The notes: generated by a model not told the origin, from the letters alone. DNA of 64,000 bases from Actinomyces johnsonii (GCF_006546835.1 NZ_VICB01000003.1:434001-498000), one strand, 5' to 3'. Shown: positions 39,176 to 47,329, counted from the first letter of the stretch. Numbers and translations: made by a program.

Positions 39176-39249
39176 GGCGAGGTAGCTCAGCTGGTTAGAG
39201 CGCACGACTCATAATCGTGAGGTCGAGGGTTCGAGTCCCTCCCCCGCTA
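39176..39249 (+). tRNA. tRNA-Met (anticodon CAT), with an acceptor-stem mismatch
   Basis: 74-nt cloverleaf, anticodon loop CTCATAA, stem CACGA/TCGTG, T-loop TTCGAGT. The acceptor 5' strand GGCGAGG faces CCCCGCT, leaving an A5-C68 mismatch and a G1-T72 wobble. Related elongator tRNAs usually read GGCGGGG here. This is the elongator rather than initiator type. Confidence 0.9.
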
Positions 39250-39310
39250 CGCAAGTTTTCGAGTACAGCGCACCCGTCGCATGCTCGAGGATCGACACGA
39301 GGAGACAAAC

Positions 39311-39481
39311 GTGGCCAGCAAGTCCGCCGACGTTCGCCCCAAGATCACTCTGGCCTGCTCGGAGTGCAAGGAGCGCAACTACATCACCAAGAAGAACCGT
39401 CGGAACACCCCCGACCGTCTCAGCATCTCCAAGTTCTGCGCTCGCTGCGGTAAGCACACCGAGCACCGCGAGACACGCTGA
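39311..39481 (+). CDS. rpmG: 50S ribosomal protein L33
   Basis: 56-residue ribosomal protein of the zinc-binding (C+) type: CSEC and CARC pairs, with [17 protein letters not shown]. The GTG at 39311 has GAGGAG 6 nt upstream and removes a 10-residue extension. It follows tRNA-Met by 61 bp. Confidence 0.96.
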   Translation: MASKSADVRPKITLACSECKERNYITKKNRRNTPDRLSISKFCARCGKHTEHRETR

Positions 39482-39583
39482 GCAGCGCGTTCCGGCCCTG
39501 GTCGCGGTCACCTGCGGCCTCAGGATCGAGCCCCGTTGACATGTTGTCGGCGGGGCATCGTCGTCTCTGAAGCGGATGCCGCC

Positions 39584-39596
39584 TAGCATCGGTGAC
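39584..39596 (+). promoter_or_regulatory. Leaderless-type -10 (TAGCAT) before the hotdog gene
   Basis: TAGCAT at 39584-39589 stands 7 nt before the GTG at 39597, without a ribosome binding site. It lies downstream of the in-frame ATG at 39576, so it decides the start in favour of the GTG. Confidence 0.5.
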
Positions 39597-40394
39597 GTGA
39601 ACGGCCTCAGCCCTTGGGACGACGTCGAGCGGCTCGCAGCGGTCCTCGCCGCGGTTCTTGAGACGGGATCATCCGGGCTGTCTCAGACGCAGCTCCGCCG
39701 TCTTGCGCTGAGGGGCGCCGCACTGTCGCTTCCTCCTGTCCTGGTCATGCAGCGGTTGCAGGGGCGTCTGCGGGCCCAGGACGGGACCGCCGCCTGGAAT
39801 GGTCTGCTGCACCGTCGCTGTCTCATGAGTCCGAGCGGTGCAGGTGACGGGGCTCCGGGGATCTCCCGGTGCCCTGAGGGGATGTCGGTCCAGCGAACCG
39901 TCCGCGCGGGCTGGGAGCTCATCCGGGTAACCGCCGAAGTACAGAGCGTCGGACGGCGCTGGAGGGTCACCCACGAGCTCGCCCGCCGCGGCCCGGCCGA
40001 TCAACCTGCGGCGACGAGGAAACTCACGGAGTCTGAGGCCGGATTTGATCCGCCATCCGGTGACGGGATCTACCGGCTCGCCTATGACGACGTCGTCGCC
40101 TGGGCGGAGGCGACCGGGGACCGCAACGCGATCCATCTCCTGCCCGGCAGGGCTGCTGAGCTCGGTCTGGAAGCTGGTCCCAATGACGTCGTGGCGCACG
40201 GCCTCCTGCTTGGTGCGCTCAGCCTCGCGGTTGCCCGGCCTTCGCCCCACCAGCAGATTCGCCTGAGATTCATTGGTGCTGCCGATGTACCTGCGCACTG
40301 TCTGGATGGAGGAGAGGCGTGGACGACGCTCGTTGTCGATCCCGGTAGCGGTGACATCGCCCGGTGTGGGCGCCTCGTCCTGCAGCGCCGGTGA
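39597..40394 (+). CDS. Hotdog-fold MaoC-like dehydratase
   Basis: 265 residues. The C-terminal half has the MaoC/hydratase-2 motif WAEATGDRNAIHL with catalytic Asp175 and His180, followed by VAHGLLLGALSLAV. The N-terminal half resembles a degenerate second hotdog domain. In many actinobacteria the rpmG locus continues with hadA and hadB; this single protein occupies that place. A fatty-acid or polyketide 3-hydroxyacyl dehydratase role is likely but the substrate is unknown. I took the GTG at 39597 because of the leaderless-type promoter; an ATG at 39576 is possible. Confidence 0.75.
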   Translation: MNGLSPWDDVERLAAVLAAVLETGSSGLSQTQLRRLALRGAALSLPPVLVMQRLQGRLRAQDGTAAWNGLLHRRCLMSPSGAGDGAPGISRCPEGMSVQRTVRAGWELIRVTAEVQSVGRRWRVTHELARRGPADQPAATRKLTESEAGFDPPSGDGIYRLAYDDVVAWAEATGDRNAIHLLPGRAAELGLEAGPNDVVAHGLLLGALSLAVARPSPHQQIRLRFIGAADVPAHCLDGGEAWTTLVVDPGSGDIARCGRLVLQRR

Positions 40395-40897
40395 CGGAGC
40401 CCTCCCGGCACTGGATGCCGGAGTGGCCGCAGGCGCTGATCGATGCCCTATCGCCCCGTGAGGGAAAAATGATTACCTGCTGGAGGAAATTCTGACGGCG
40501 ATTCACTGTTGTCTTGGTGGCGACGAGATGAGAAGGTGGAGGCGAATTGTTAACCTCCTTCGATCATCGGTCAGTGGGGATGATGACGTGACAAAGGTAG
40601 GTAATTCGAATGTCAATCTGATGGATGTCAGGGTGACATGAAGACAGTGTTCGAATTCCTTTCCGAAGTGGACGGAGCTCAGCTCGATCCGCGTCGTTTC
40701 AAGCAAAGATCAGTGTTGTGGATGGTGTTCTCGTGGTTGTTGGATGATCTGAGTGACTGTACTGAAGTGCTGACGGTCTGACCGGGTGTGATAAAAAAGA
40801 AGTGGAGTTGCACTTGTGTGAAAGCCAAAGGCAGATGGCAAGTGAGCGCTAAAGGGTTCTCGACCCGTCCGGGTCGGTGCTGAGAGGAGTCGATAAG
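40395..40897. other. 503-bp low-GC intergenic region
   Basis: It has markedly lower GC than its surroundings and contains no long frame. It holds a possible 47-codon ORF (40638-40781), a GTTAAC palindrome near 40555, an A-run (ATAAAAAAG) near 40790, and a CGACCC/GGGTCG hairpin at 40861-40876 just before the MarR-gene ribosome binding site. The MarR promoter must lie here, and autoregulation at the hairpin is conceivable. Confidence 0.4.
40638..40781 (+). CDS. Possible small protein (47 residues)
   Basis: ATG to TGA frame encoding MKTVFEFLSEVDG, then a basic DPRRFKQRS patch and a hydrophobic VLWMVFSWLL helix before an acidic end. It has a weak CAGGGTG site upstream. No homology was recognised; it may be chance or a small membrane-associated peptide. 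Confidence 0.25.
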   Translation: MKTVFEFLSEVDGAQLDPRRFKQRSVLWMVFSWLLDDLSDCTEVLTV

Positions 40898-41578
40898 GTG
40901 ATTACCGCAGAACGGACGATGGTGAAGCCGACGGCCTACACCGAGGACGTCGAGATGAAGTGGACTCAGAGCGACCAGGAGGCTGTCGAAGCCACCTACA
41001 GTCAGGAGTTTGCCGGGGCGGCAGACCGGGCCGGGCTCGGCCAGATGTCAGCCGGCACCTGCGGTCAGGAAGAGTTCTTGGAGCAGAAGGAGGGCTTCCA
41101 CCGGCTCGATGAGATCGAGATGGATGCCTGGCGCTCCTTCCTGGCAGCATCCACCTCCGTCACCGCCCGCCTCAACCGCGAGCTCGAAGCGGGCTGCGGC
41201 ATCTCCATGCACGAGTACGAAATCCTAGTGCGCCTGTCCGAGGCGCCCGATCAGACCCTGCGCATGTCGACCCTCGCCGAGCACGTCTCCCACTCCCGCT
41301 CCCGCCTGACCCACACCGTTCGACGCCTGGAGAACGTGGGATACGTCGAGCGCGCGTCCTGCGACTCGGACCGCCGCGGCGTCAACTGCATGCTGACCCG
41401 GGCCGGGGTCGACTTCCTGCGCGAGGCCGCGCCGGTGCACCTCGACGGCGTGCGCCGCCACGTCATCGACCGTCTCAGCCGCGAACAGCAAGTCGCCATG
41501 GCCGAGCTCATGAAGGTTATCGCGCAGGCTCCGGACTCCGCTGCGCCCTCAGCGTCGTCGACTTCCTCGGCGTCCTGA
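40898..41578 (+). CDS. MarR-family transcriptional regulator
   Basis: 226-residue winged-helix regulator. The MarR core spans residues 70-210: LNRELEAGCGISMHEYEILVRL, MSTLAEHVSHSRSRLTHTVRRLE as recognition helix, and the wing YVERASCDSDRRGVNCMLT. It has an unusually long N-terminal extension of about 65 residues. The GTG at 40898 is chosen for the GAGGAG site 8 nt upstream; the frame extends to 40877. Regulated genes are unknown, and the low-GC upstream region is the natural first target. Confidence 0.88.
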   Translation: MITAERTMVKPTAYTEDVEMKWTQSDQEAVEATYSQEFAGAADRAGLGQMSAGTCGQEEFLEQKEGFHRLDEIEMDAWRSFLAASTSVTARLNRELEAGCGISMHEYEILVRLSEAPDQTLRMSTLAEHVSHSRSRLTHTVRRLENVGYVERASCDSDRRGVNCMLTRAGVDFLREAAPVHLDGVRRHVIDRLSREQQVAMAELMKVIAQAPDSAAPSASSTSSAS

Positions 41579-41616
41579 CGCTCCTCACTGACTGTCCTGC
41601 GATCCGGTGGGCGTCG

Positions 41617-42270
41617 TCAGTCGGTTTCTCGACCGGCCGGCGGCGCCCACAGGTCTGTCCAGCGCACTCCCAGATCGGCCAGGAGTCGGCGCAGCAGCGG
41701 CAGGGAGATGCCGACGACCCCGTGCGGATCGCCGTCGATCCCCTCGATGAAGGCGCCCCCCAGGCCATCGATGGTGAAGGCGCCCGCGCACCACAGCGGT
41801 TCGCCGCTGGCGATGTATGCCTCGATCTCGGTCCGAGAGGGAGAGCCGAAGTGGACAGTGGCCGAGCTGACCCCCTCGGCGATGGCCTCATCGGTGGTGC
41901 GTACCAGGAAGTGCCCCGTGTATAGGGTGCCGGTGCTCCCGCTCATCACTCGCCAGCGCTCGCGGGCGTCCTTAGCATCGGTGGGCTTGCCGACGACCCG
42001 GCCGTCGATCTCCAGCATGGAGTCGCAGCCCACGACCACCTCGGCCTCCTGCGGGTCGATGTCTGCCGCTACGTCGAGTGCCTTCGCCCGGGCCAGGGCC
42101 TGCACCTGCTCGGCGGCGCTCGGAGCGGGCAGACCCGTCGCCCGGCGTCGATTAGCCAGCTCGTGGAGCACGGCTTCCTCATCGACTGAGGAGGCTCGCA
42201 CCAGCGGCTCGACACCGGCGGCCCTCAGGGTGGACAAGCGGCCGGAGGATCGTGAAGCCAGGAGAATCAC
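41617..42270 (-). CDS. Maf-family nucleoside triphosphate pyrophosphatase
   Basis: 217-residue Maf protein that hydrolyses non-canonical or specific NTPs. Motifs: N-terminal LLASRSSGRLSTLRAAG (the usual proline of the SPGRL motif is serine here), the catalytic VVGCDSMLEIDGRVVGKP and the C-terminal GAFTIDGLGGAFIEGIDGDPHGVVG. The GTG start has a leaderless-type promoter. It is divergent from birA across 39 bp. Confidence 0.9.
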   Translation of the reverse strand: MILLASRSSGRLSTLRAAGVEPLVRASSVDEEAVLHELANRRRATGLPAPSAAEQVQALARAKALDVAADIDPQEAEVVVGCDSMLEIDGRVVGKPTDAKDARERWRVMSGSTGTLYTGHFLVRTTDEAIAEGVSSATVHFGSPSRTEIEAYIASGEPLWCAGAFTIDGLGGAFIEGIDGDPHGVVGISLPLLRRLLADLGVRWTDLWAPPAGRETD

Positions 42271-42309
42271 GTTGTCACCCTATACGGTTTCGGCGATTAG
42301 GCTCGTTTC
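42271..42309. promoter_or_regulatory. Overlapping divergent leaderless promoters, maf / birA
   Basis: In 39 bp two -10-like hexamers face outward. Minus strand: TAGGGT (42277-42282), 6 nt, then GTG of maf at 42270. Plus strand: TAGGCT (42298-42303), 6 nt, then ATG of birA at 42310. Neither gene has a ribosome binding site. Each -35 zone would overlap the other promoter, so the two should interfere. Confidence 0.65.
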
Positions 42310-43209
42310 ATGAGTTCAGGTAACAGCCCTTTCGAGCGTCTTGTCACCGTCCCCGTCACCGGTTCCACCCAGGATGATCTGCGCGATGCCTTGACGGGGC
42401 CCGAAGCGAGTTCCTGGCCGCACCTGTCCGCCCTGCGCGCACTGCGCCAGACCGCCGGCAGGGGGCGATCCGGCCATTCTTGGATCACTCCGGACGACGG
42501 CGCGCTCCTGGTCTCCGTGGTCCTGCGTCCCCTCGTTCCGGCCGAGCGCCTGGCCTGGCTGCCGCTGTTGGCCGGGTTGGCGGTCCGAGACGCCCTGGCG
42601 CCCTTCCTTGAGGAGCTCGAGTGGCGGCTGGGCACCAAGTGGCCCAACGATGTCGTTGCCGAGCCCAAGGATCCGTCGACCGTTGACGTGATACCCGGCT
42701 GGGCCGGATCCCGCAAGATCGCCGGAGTTCTCAGTGAGCTCATCACCCAGGATCCCTCCGAGGCCCCTGCCGCTCGGCGACCGGCATCCGAGGAGGTTCC
42801 CGCCTCCCGCGATCAGGCGCCCGTAGTCGTCCTCGGCATCGGCGTCAACATCGCTCAGGAGGCCGATGACCTGCCGGTGGCATGGGCGGGCTCCTTGCGC
42901 ACACTCGGTGCGTTTGATGCGGACGCCGATGCCGCAGAGGCCATTCTCGAGGTGATCGGCCATCAGCTGGTCAGGCGCCTGGAGCAGTGGGAGGCGGTGG
43001 ACGGCGATGTCGACGCCGGGGAGGGAGTCCTCGGGGGCGAGTTGCGCGCAGCCCTGACCACCCTGGGGCAGCGGGTCAGCGTCCAGGCGCCCGGAGGCGA
43101 GCTCGACGGGCTGGCCGTCGACGTCACCCCAGCCCTGGTGCTGCGCGACCAGGGCGGTGATATCGAGGTCCGCGCCGGTGACGTGACCCTGGTGCGCGTC
43201 GAGGAATGA
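42310..43209 (+). CDS. birA: Biotin-[acetyl-CoA-carboxylase] ligase
   Basis: 299-residue biotin protein ligase that activates biotin with ATP and attaches it to carboxylase carrier domains. The core has TAGRGRSGHSW (biotinyl-AMP loop), LGTKWPNDV and KIAGVLSE, and ends with a small C-terminal domain. It lacks an N-terminal DNA-binding domain, so it is a class I enzyme without repressor function. A roughly 20-residue insertion follows KIAGVLSELI. Confidence 0.93.
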   Translation: MSSGNSPFERLVTVPVTGSTQDDLRDALTGPEASSWPHLSALRALRQTAGRGRSGHSWITPDDGALLVSVVLRPLVPAERLAWLPLLAGLAVRDALAPFLEELEWRLGTKWPNDVVAEPKDPSTVDVIPGWAGSRKIAGVLSELITQDPSEAPAARRPASEEVPASRDQAPVVVLGIGVNIAQEADDLPVAWAGSLRTLGAFDADADAAEAILEVIGHQLVRRLEQWEAVDGDVDAGEGVLGGELRAALTTLGQRVSVQAPGGELDGLAVDVTPALVLRDQGGDIEVRAGDVTLVRVEE

Positions 43210-43281
43210 CCCCGATGGGTCGTGGACACGTGCTGTCCCGGGCAATGAATCTCTCGATGAGCATCCTCGTGTGATCTGCGC

Positions 43282-43293
43282 TACTCTGGCTGG
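43282..43293 (+). promoter_or_regulatory. Leaderless-type -10 (TACTCT) before the adenylate cyclase gene
   Basis: TACTCT at 43282-43287, 6-nt gap, then the GTG at 43294. No ribosome binding site is present. Confidence 0.6.
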
Positions 43294-44448
43294 GTGATAT
43301 TAGACAGCCAAGCGAGCAAGGGGCGCATCTCGGACCCGCAGGAGGTTCGGGGAGGCGCCCAGCATGAGGCTCACGGGGGTTCCCGACGTGTGAAGGACAG
43401 GGCCGCCGTCGGGGCCGACCCCAAGGGGCGGGACACCCTGGCGGGGCATGAGCACCTGCTGCTGGGGGAGGTCCCCAGCCTCACCCTGAGCGAGGTGGCC
43501 CAGCGGGCCGGAACCAGCCTGGAGATGGCGCAGAAGTTCTGGCGGGCCATGGGGTTCGCCGATGTCGAGCCGGATGCGGTCCACTTCACTCAGCAGGATG
43601 TTGATGCGCTGCGGGATACTGCGACGCTGCTCGGTGAGACCTGCGACTCCGCACTGGCCTCGGCCAGTGTGCTCGAGCTTCTGAGGGCCCAGTCCTACAC
43701 GATGGACCGTCTGGTCCTGTGGGAGTTGGAGACCTTCGTCACCGATCTCGGTGAGCGTCTCGACCTGGATGACACCTCGGCGCGGCTGGTCGCCCTGGAT
43801 CGTATCGACGGCCTGGTGGACCTCCTGTCCCGGCAACTGACCTATGTATGGCGCCGTCATATGGCCTCCATCCTGGGACGTACCGATGCGGAAGTCTCCG
43901 CCCGGGGGCGCGAGGACACCGGCCCCGACCTCTATCCGCTCATCCGATCTCTGGGATTCGTCGACATCGTCTCCTTCACCCAGCGGGCCCAGGGTATGAG
44001 CAAGGCGGCCCTGACCCACATGCTCGAGGGCTTCGAGAACACGGCCCGCGACGTCATCACCTCGCGGGGTGCGCGTGTGGTCAAGACGATCGGCGATGCC
44101 GTCATGTACATCTCCGACGACCTGCTGATCGCCGCCGACGTCGTTACCGCCCTGGTCGAAGAGCTCCAGAAGGGGCCCGACGCCATCCGGGTCCGGGCCA
44201 GCCTCGTCGAGGGGCGGGTCATCTCCCGCTCCGGGGACGTATTCGGGCCCACCGTCAATCTGGCGTCACGGCTCGTGGACACGGCCGAGCCCGGCGGTAT
44301 CCGCCTGGATGAGGCGACCGCTATGGCCATTCTCCATTCGCCGCAGGCCGGCAGGTACCGGGTGGGGCAGTGCCATGAGGTCGTGGCCAAAGGGCTCGGG
44401 CAGATCATCCCCTGGTCCCTGGAAAGGATCTCACCGACCCGGTCCTGA
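43294..44448 (+). CDS. Class III adenylate cyclase with N-terminal regulatory domain
   Basis: 384 residues. The C-terminal catalytic domain has a full set of residues: metal Asp224 (FVDIVSF) and Asp268 (KTIGDAV), adenine-selecting Lys264 and Asp315, and transition-state Asn322 and Arg326 (VNLASR). It should therefore make cAMP as a homodimer. The N-terminal half (LTLSEVAQRAGTSLEMAQKFWRAMGF onwards) resembles the regulatory domain of mycobacterial Rv1264, whose cyclase responds to pH. pH control here is an inference. No membrane segment is present. Confidence 0.9.
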   Translation: MILDSQASKGRISDPQEVRGGAQHEAHGGSRRVKDRAAVGADPKGRDTLAGHEHLLLGEVPSLTLSEVAQRAGTSLEMAQKFWRAMGFADVEPDAVHFTQQDVDALRDTATLLGETCDSALASASVLELLRAQSYTMDRLVLWELETFVTDLGERLDLDDTSARLVALDRIDGLVDLLSRQLTYVWRRHMASILGRTDAEVSARGREDTGPDLYPLIRSLGFVDIVSFTQRAQGMSKAALTHMLEGFENTARDVITSRGARVVKTIGDAVMYISDDLLIAADVVTALVEELQKGPDAIRVRASLVEGRVISRSGDVFGPTVNLASRLVDTAEPGGIRLDEATAMAILHSPQAGRYRVGQCHEVVAKGLGQIIPWSLERISPTRS

Positions 44449-44661
44449 GACGAGCCGAGTGGCCCGAAGCCTCCGTTATCATCTCGTTATCCAGTGATCG
44501 CCCATCTGTTGAGGGGTCACGCTCGGATCGCGGTTTGCCGCTGTATCTCCTGAGAAACCCGTTCTGCTCGTCGAGGAGCGGCAGGTCCGCCGCCTCGGTG
44601 CTGGTCACGTCCCGGTATCTTCTCCGCCCCTGGGACGATGGCGGGCGGGTGCATCGTCGCC

Positions 44662-44674
44662 TAACATCGCGGAT
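44662..44674 (+). promoter_or_regulatory. Leaderless-type -10 (TAACAT) before the OmpR-type regulator gene
   Basis: TAACAT at 44662-44667 lies 7 nt before the GTG at 44675, with no ribosome binding site. The 226-bp gap from 44449 otherwise shows only a 14-nt direct repeat (44561-44574, matching 44684-44697). Confidence 0.55.
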
Positions 44675-45346
44675 GTGACAACTGTTCTGCTCGTCGAAGA
44701 CGACCCTGCCATCTCCGAGCCCCTTGCCCGCGCCTTCGGGCGCGAGGGCTATGAGGTTCTCACTCACGGCACTGGTAAAGGTGCCCTCGAGGAGGTTTCG
44801 GCCGCCGACATCATCGTCCTGGACCTCGGCCTGCCAGATATCGACGGTCTGGACGTGGCCCGTCAGGTGCGCGCTCAGGGCCTGACTATCCCGATCCTCA
44901 TGCTCACCGCACGCAGCGAGGACTCCGACCTCGTCGTCGGTCTGGATGCCGGAGCCGACGACTATGTCACCAAGCCGTTCCGTCTGGCCGAGCTGCTGGC
45001 CAGGGTGCGGGCGCAGGTGCGTCGCGCCTCGGGTGAGGCCACGGAGGACGAGTTGAGCTTCGGGGAGATTCGGGTCGACGTCGCCGCCCACAGGGCCTTC
45101 GTCGGCTCACGGGAGCTGCAGCTGACGACTCGCGAGTTCGAGCTGCTGCGCGTCCTGGTGCGCGCCGGGGGAGACGTCGCCTCCGGGGAGGACATCCTCA
45201 AGGAGGTCTGGGGCGAGGATCCCACCGGGAGCCCCCAGACCCTTCAGATGCACGCCACCTGGCTGCGCCGCAAGCTCGGCGACGACGAGGAGCGGCCCGC
45301 GCTTCTGCTGGCCCAGGAGGACGGCTACCACCTGGCTGCCGGCTGA
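44675..45346 (+). CDS. OmpR/PhoB-family response regulator
   Basis: 223-residue regulator: receiver domain with acidic pair at 9-10, phospho-acceptor Asp50 (IIVLDLGLPD) and Lys in YVTKPFR, then a winged-helix DNA-binding domain with LQLTTREFELLRVLVRAGG and TLQMHATWLRRKL. Its partner kinase starts 94 bp downstream. The signal and targets are unknown. Confidence 0.93.
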   Translation: MTTVLLVEDDPAISEPLARAFGREGYEVLTHGTGKGALEEVSAADIIVLDLGLPDIDGLDVARQVRAQGLTIPILMLTARSEDSDLVVGLDAGADDYVTKPFRLAELLARVRAQVRRASGEATEDELSFGEIRVDVAAHRAFVGSRELQLTTREFELLRVLVRAGGDVASGEDILKEVWGEDPTGSPQTLQMHATWLRRKLGDDEERPALLLAQEDGYHLAAG

Positions 45347-45440
45347 GCCGCTGATGAGCCATTGACCGGGGCGGAATCCCGGATGCCGCCGAACAAGGGA
45401 GCCGCCCCGGATACCTGATTGTGTCTGAAGGAGGACAGCC

Positions 45441-46517
45441 ATGCGCCGCTACGCCATGACGATGACGATGGCAGCGGTGTCAGTGGCCATCCTCCTGCTG
45501 GGACTGCCACTGGGGGGCGCCTGGATCGCTAGCGCGCTGCGCACCGCCGGGGGCGAGAACCGGGTCACCATCATCGGCACCGTCATCCTCACGGTCCTGG
45601 TGCTCACCGGAACCGCGCTCACGGCGGCCTCCGTCGTGGCCTCCCGGGCGGCCAGGCGTATCTCTGCGCCCCTCATCTACCTGGCCGCCGAGGCCGAGCA
45701 GCTCGGCAGCGGTCAGGTCCGCCCGCGGCTGCGCTCCTCGGGGATCGAGGAGATCGACCTGGTCCAGGCCGAGCTCGTACGCTCGGCCGAGCGCGTGGCC
45801 GGGCGGATTGCCGCCGAGCGCCAGTTCGCCTCCGATGCCTCGCACCAGCTGCGCACGCCATTGACCAGCCTGTCCCTGCGTCTGGAGGAGATCGGGCTGC
45901 TCGCCAGTGAGGATGAGGTGAGAGCTGAGGCCCACGCCTGCCTGGAGCAGGTCGAGCGGCTCACCGGCGTCGTCGAGGACCTGCTCAAGGTCTCACGCCG
46001 GACCGGTGGCGGAACGACCGAGGCCCTTCACCTTAAGGACATCTTCGCCCAGCAGCGCGAAGAGTGGGAGCCTGCCTTCGAGCAGGCCGGACGCACCATC
46101 ACCTTCCGCGACGAGATCAGCCACCCGGTCCTGGCCACACCCGGCTCCCTGGCCCAGGTGCTGGCCACCGTCGTCGAGAACTCCCTGCGTTACGGGGCCG
46201 GGACGACCTCGGTGAGCGTGCGCAGCGCCAACGGCGGTCACGCCGTCTTCATCGATATCGCCGACGAGGGCGAGGGCGTGGCGGAGGACATCGCCCCGCA
46301 TGTTTTCGAGCGGCACGTCTCCGGCTACGGTTCCACCGGCGTGGGCCTGGCGCTGGCCAAGGACCTCGTCGAGGCCGACGGCGGCCGCATCGAGTTGTCC
46401 CAGCGCAGTCCGGCCGTCTTCTCCATCCTGCTCAACGCCGTCCCCAAGTCCCTGGACCCCAACAACGTCCTGCCGCAAGGGGCGCTGGTCTCCGTGGGCC
46501 GACGCCGTCGGTTCTGA
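45441..46517 (+). CDS. HisKA-type sensor histidine kinase
   Basis: 358 residues with two membrane helices at the N-terminus (a very short external loop), a HAMP-like segment, phospho-acceptor His135 in SDASHQLRTPLTSL, and an ATPase domain with VVENSLRYGAG, DEGEGVAEDI and GVGLALAKDLVEADGG. The small extracytoplasmic part suggests membrane-derived or internal signals. GAAGGAGG precedes the ATG. It forms a pair with the preceding regulator. Confidence 0.92.
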   Translation: MRRYAMTMTMAAVSVAILLLGLPLGGAWIASALRTAGGENRVTIIGTVILTVLVLTGTALTAASVVASRAARRISAPLIYLAAEAEQLGSGQVRPRLRSSGIEEIDLVQAELVRSAERVAGRIAAERQFASDASHQLRTPLTSLSLRLEEIGLLASEDEVRAEAHACLEQVERLTGVVEDLLKVSRRTGGGTTEALHLKDIFAQQREEWEPAFEQAGRTITFRDEISHPVLATPGSLAQVLATVVENSLRYGAGTTSVSVRSANGGHAVFIDIADEGEGVAEDIAPHVFERHVSGYGSTGVGLALAKDLVEADGGRIELSQRSPAVFSILLNAVPKSLDPNNVLPQGALVSVGRRRRF

Positions 46518-46531
46518 CCGCTCGCGCAATG

Positions 46532-46598
46532 CGCGGACGCGCCATAGTCCTCGAAGACTGGCCTTGCGGGACAGTCTGCGGCCTAAGGCGCGTCCGCG
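46532..46598. terminator. Long hairpin between convergent kinase and DedA genes
   Basis: A perfect 12-bp stem, CGCGGACGCGCC with its complement at 46587-46598, encloses 43 nt that themselves contain AGTC/GACT. It starts 15 bp after the kinase stop and ends 29 bp before the DedA 3' end, so it can act for both directions. Confidence 0.6.
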
Positions 46599-46627
46599 AT
46601 GGAGGGGATGGGAGGAGGCGGGGTGCG

Positions 46628-47329
46628 TCAGGACTTCTGACGACGGGACCTGATGAACTTTGAGATGGCGGAAGCGAGCATCGGCGCGACCGAGATGAAG
46701 ACGATCACCAGGATCATGGCGTCGATGTTCTCCTGGATCCACTGGAAGGAACCCAGGAAGTAGCCCAGCCAGGTGATGCCGAAGGCCCAGAAGGCGGCGC
46801 CCAGGACGTTGAAGGTGATGAAGTGGCGGTAGTGCATCTTGCCCACGCCGGCGATGACGGGCGTGAAGGTGCGCACGATCGGCACGAACTGGGCGAGGGT
46901 GACGGCCTTGCCGCCGTGGCGCTCGAAAAAGGCCGAGGTTCGGTCCACATACTCCTGCTTAAACAAGCGCGAGTCGGGCTTGTTGAAGATCGCGGGTCCC
47001 ACCTTGCGGCCAATGAGGTAGCCGGTCTGGTTGCCGGCGATGGCGGCCAGAAACACGAGGGGCGCCGCCACCCAGATGTGGACGCCGACGGCTCCGGTGC
47101 CCACGAACATCCCCAGGGTGAAGAGCAGGGAGTCGCCGGGCAGGAAGAAGCCGATGAGCAGACCGGTTTCGGCGAAGATGACGAGCATGACGCCGACGAT
47201 GGCCCAGGGGCCGAACCATTTGACGATCGTTGTGATGAGGTTCGCGGCGTCGAGCCATTCGGGGCCGAGCATCGGGACGTGGGCGGCGGGCAGGTTCAGT
47301 GCCGGGGCCAAGACGGTCAGGGCAGTCAC
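46628..47329 (-). CDS. DedA/VTT-family membrane protein
   Basis: 233-residue integral membrane protein of the DedA family. Typical pieces are ETGLLIGFFLPGDSLLFTLGMFV, GNQTGYLIGRKVGP, FERHGGKAVTLAQFVPIVRTFTPVIAGVGKM and a basic C-terminus (FIRSRRQKS). Some DedA proteins translocate lipid carriers such as undecaprenyl phosphate, which would fit the nearby envelope genes, but that is inference. The GTG at 47329 has a leaderless-type promoter. Confidence 0.9.
   Translation of the reverse strand: MTALTVLAPALNLPAAHVPMLGPEWLDAANLITTIVKWFGPWAIVGVMLVIFAETGLLIGFFLPGDSLLFTLGMFVGTGAVGVHIWVAAPLVFLAAIAGNQTGYLIGRKVGPAIFNKPDSRLFKQEYVDRTSAFFERHGGKAVTLAQFVPIVRTFTPVIAGVGKMHYRHFITFNVLGAAFWAFGITWLGYFLGSFQWIQENIDAMILVIVFISVAPMLASAISKFIRSRRQKS

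Noticed and set aside
40877-40897. GTG at 40877 as the MarR start
   Set aside because: The GAGGAG site lies downstream of it and is correctly placed only for the GTG at 40898.
41587-41621. ACTGAC/GTCAGT hairpin between the MarR and maf genes
   Set aside because: Only 6 bp with a loop of over 20 nt; too weak to call a terminator.
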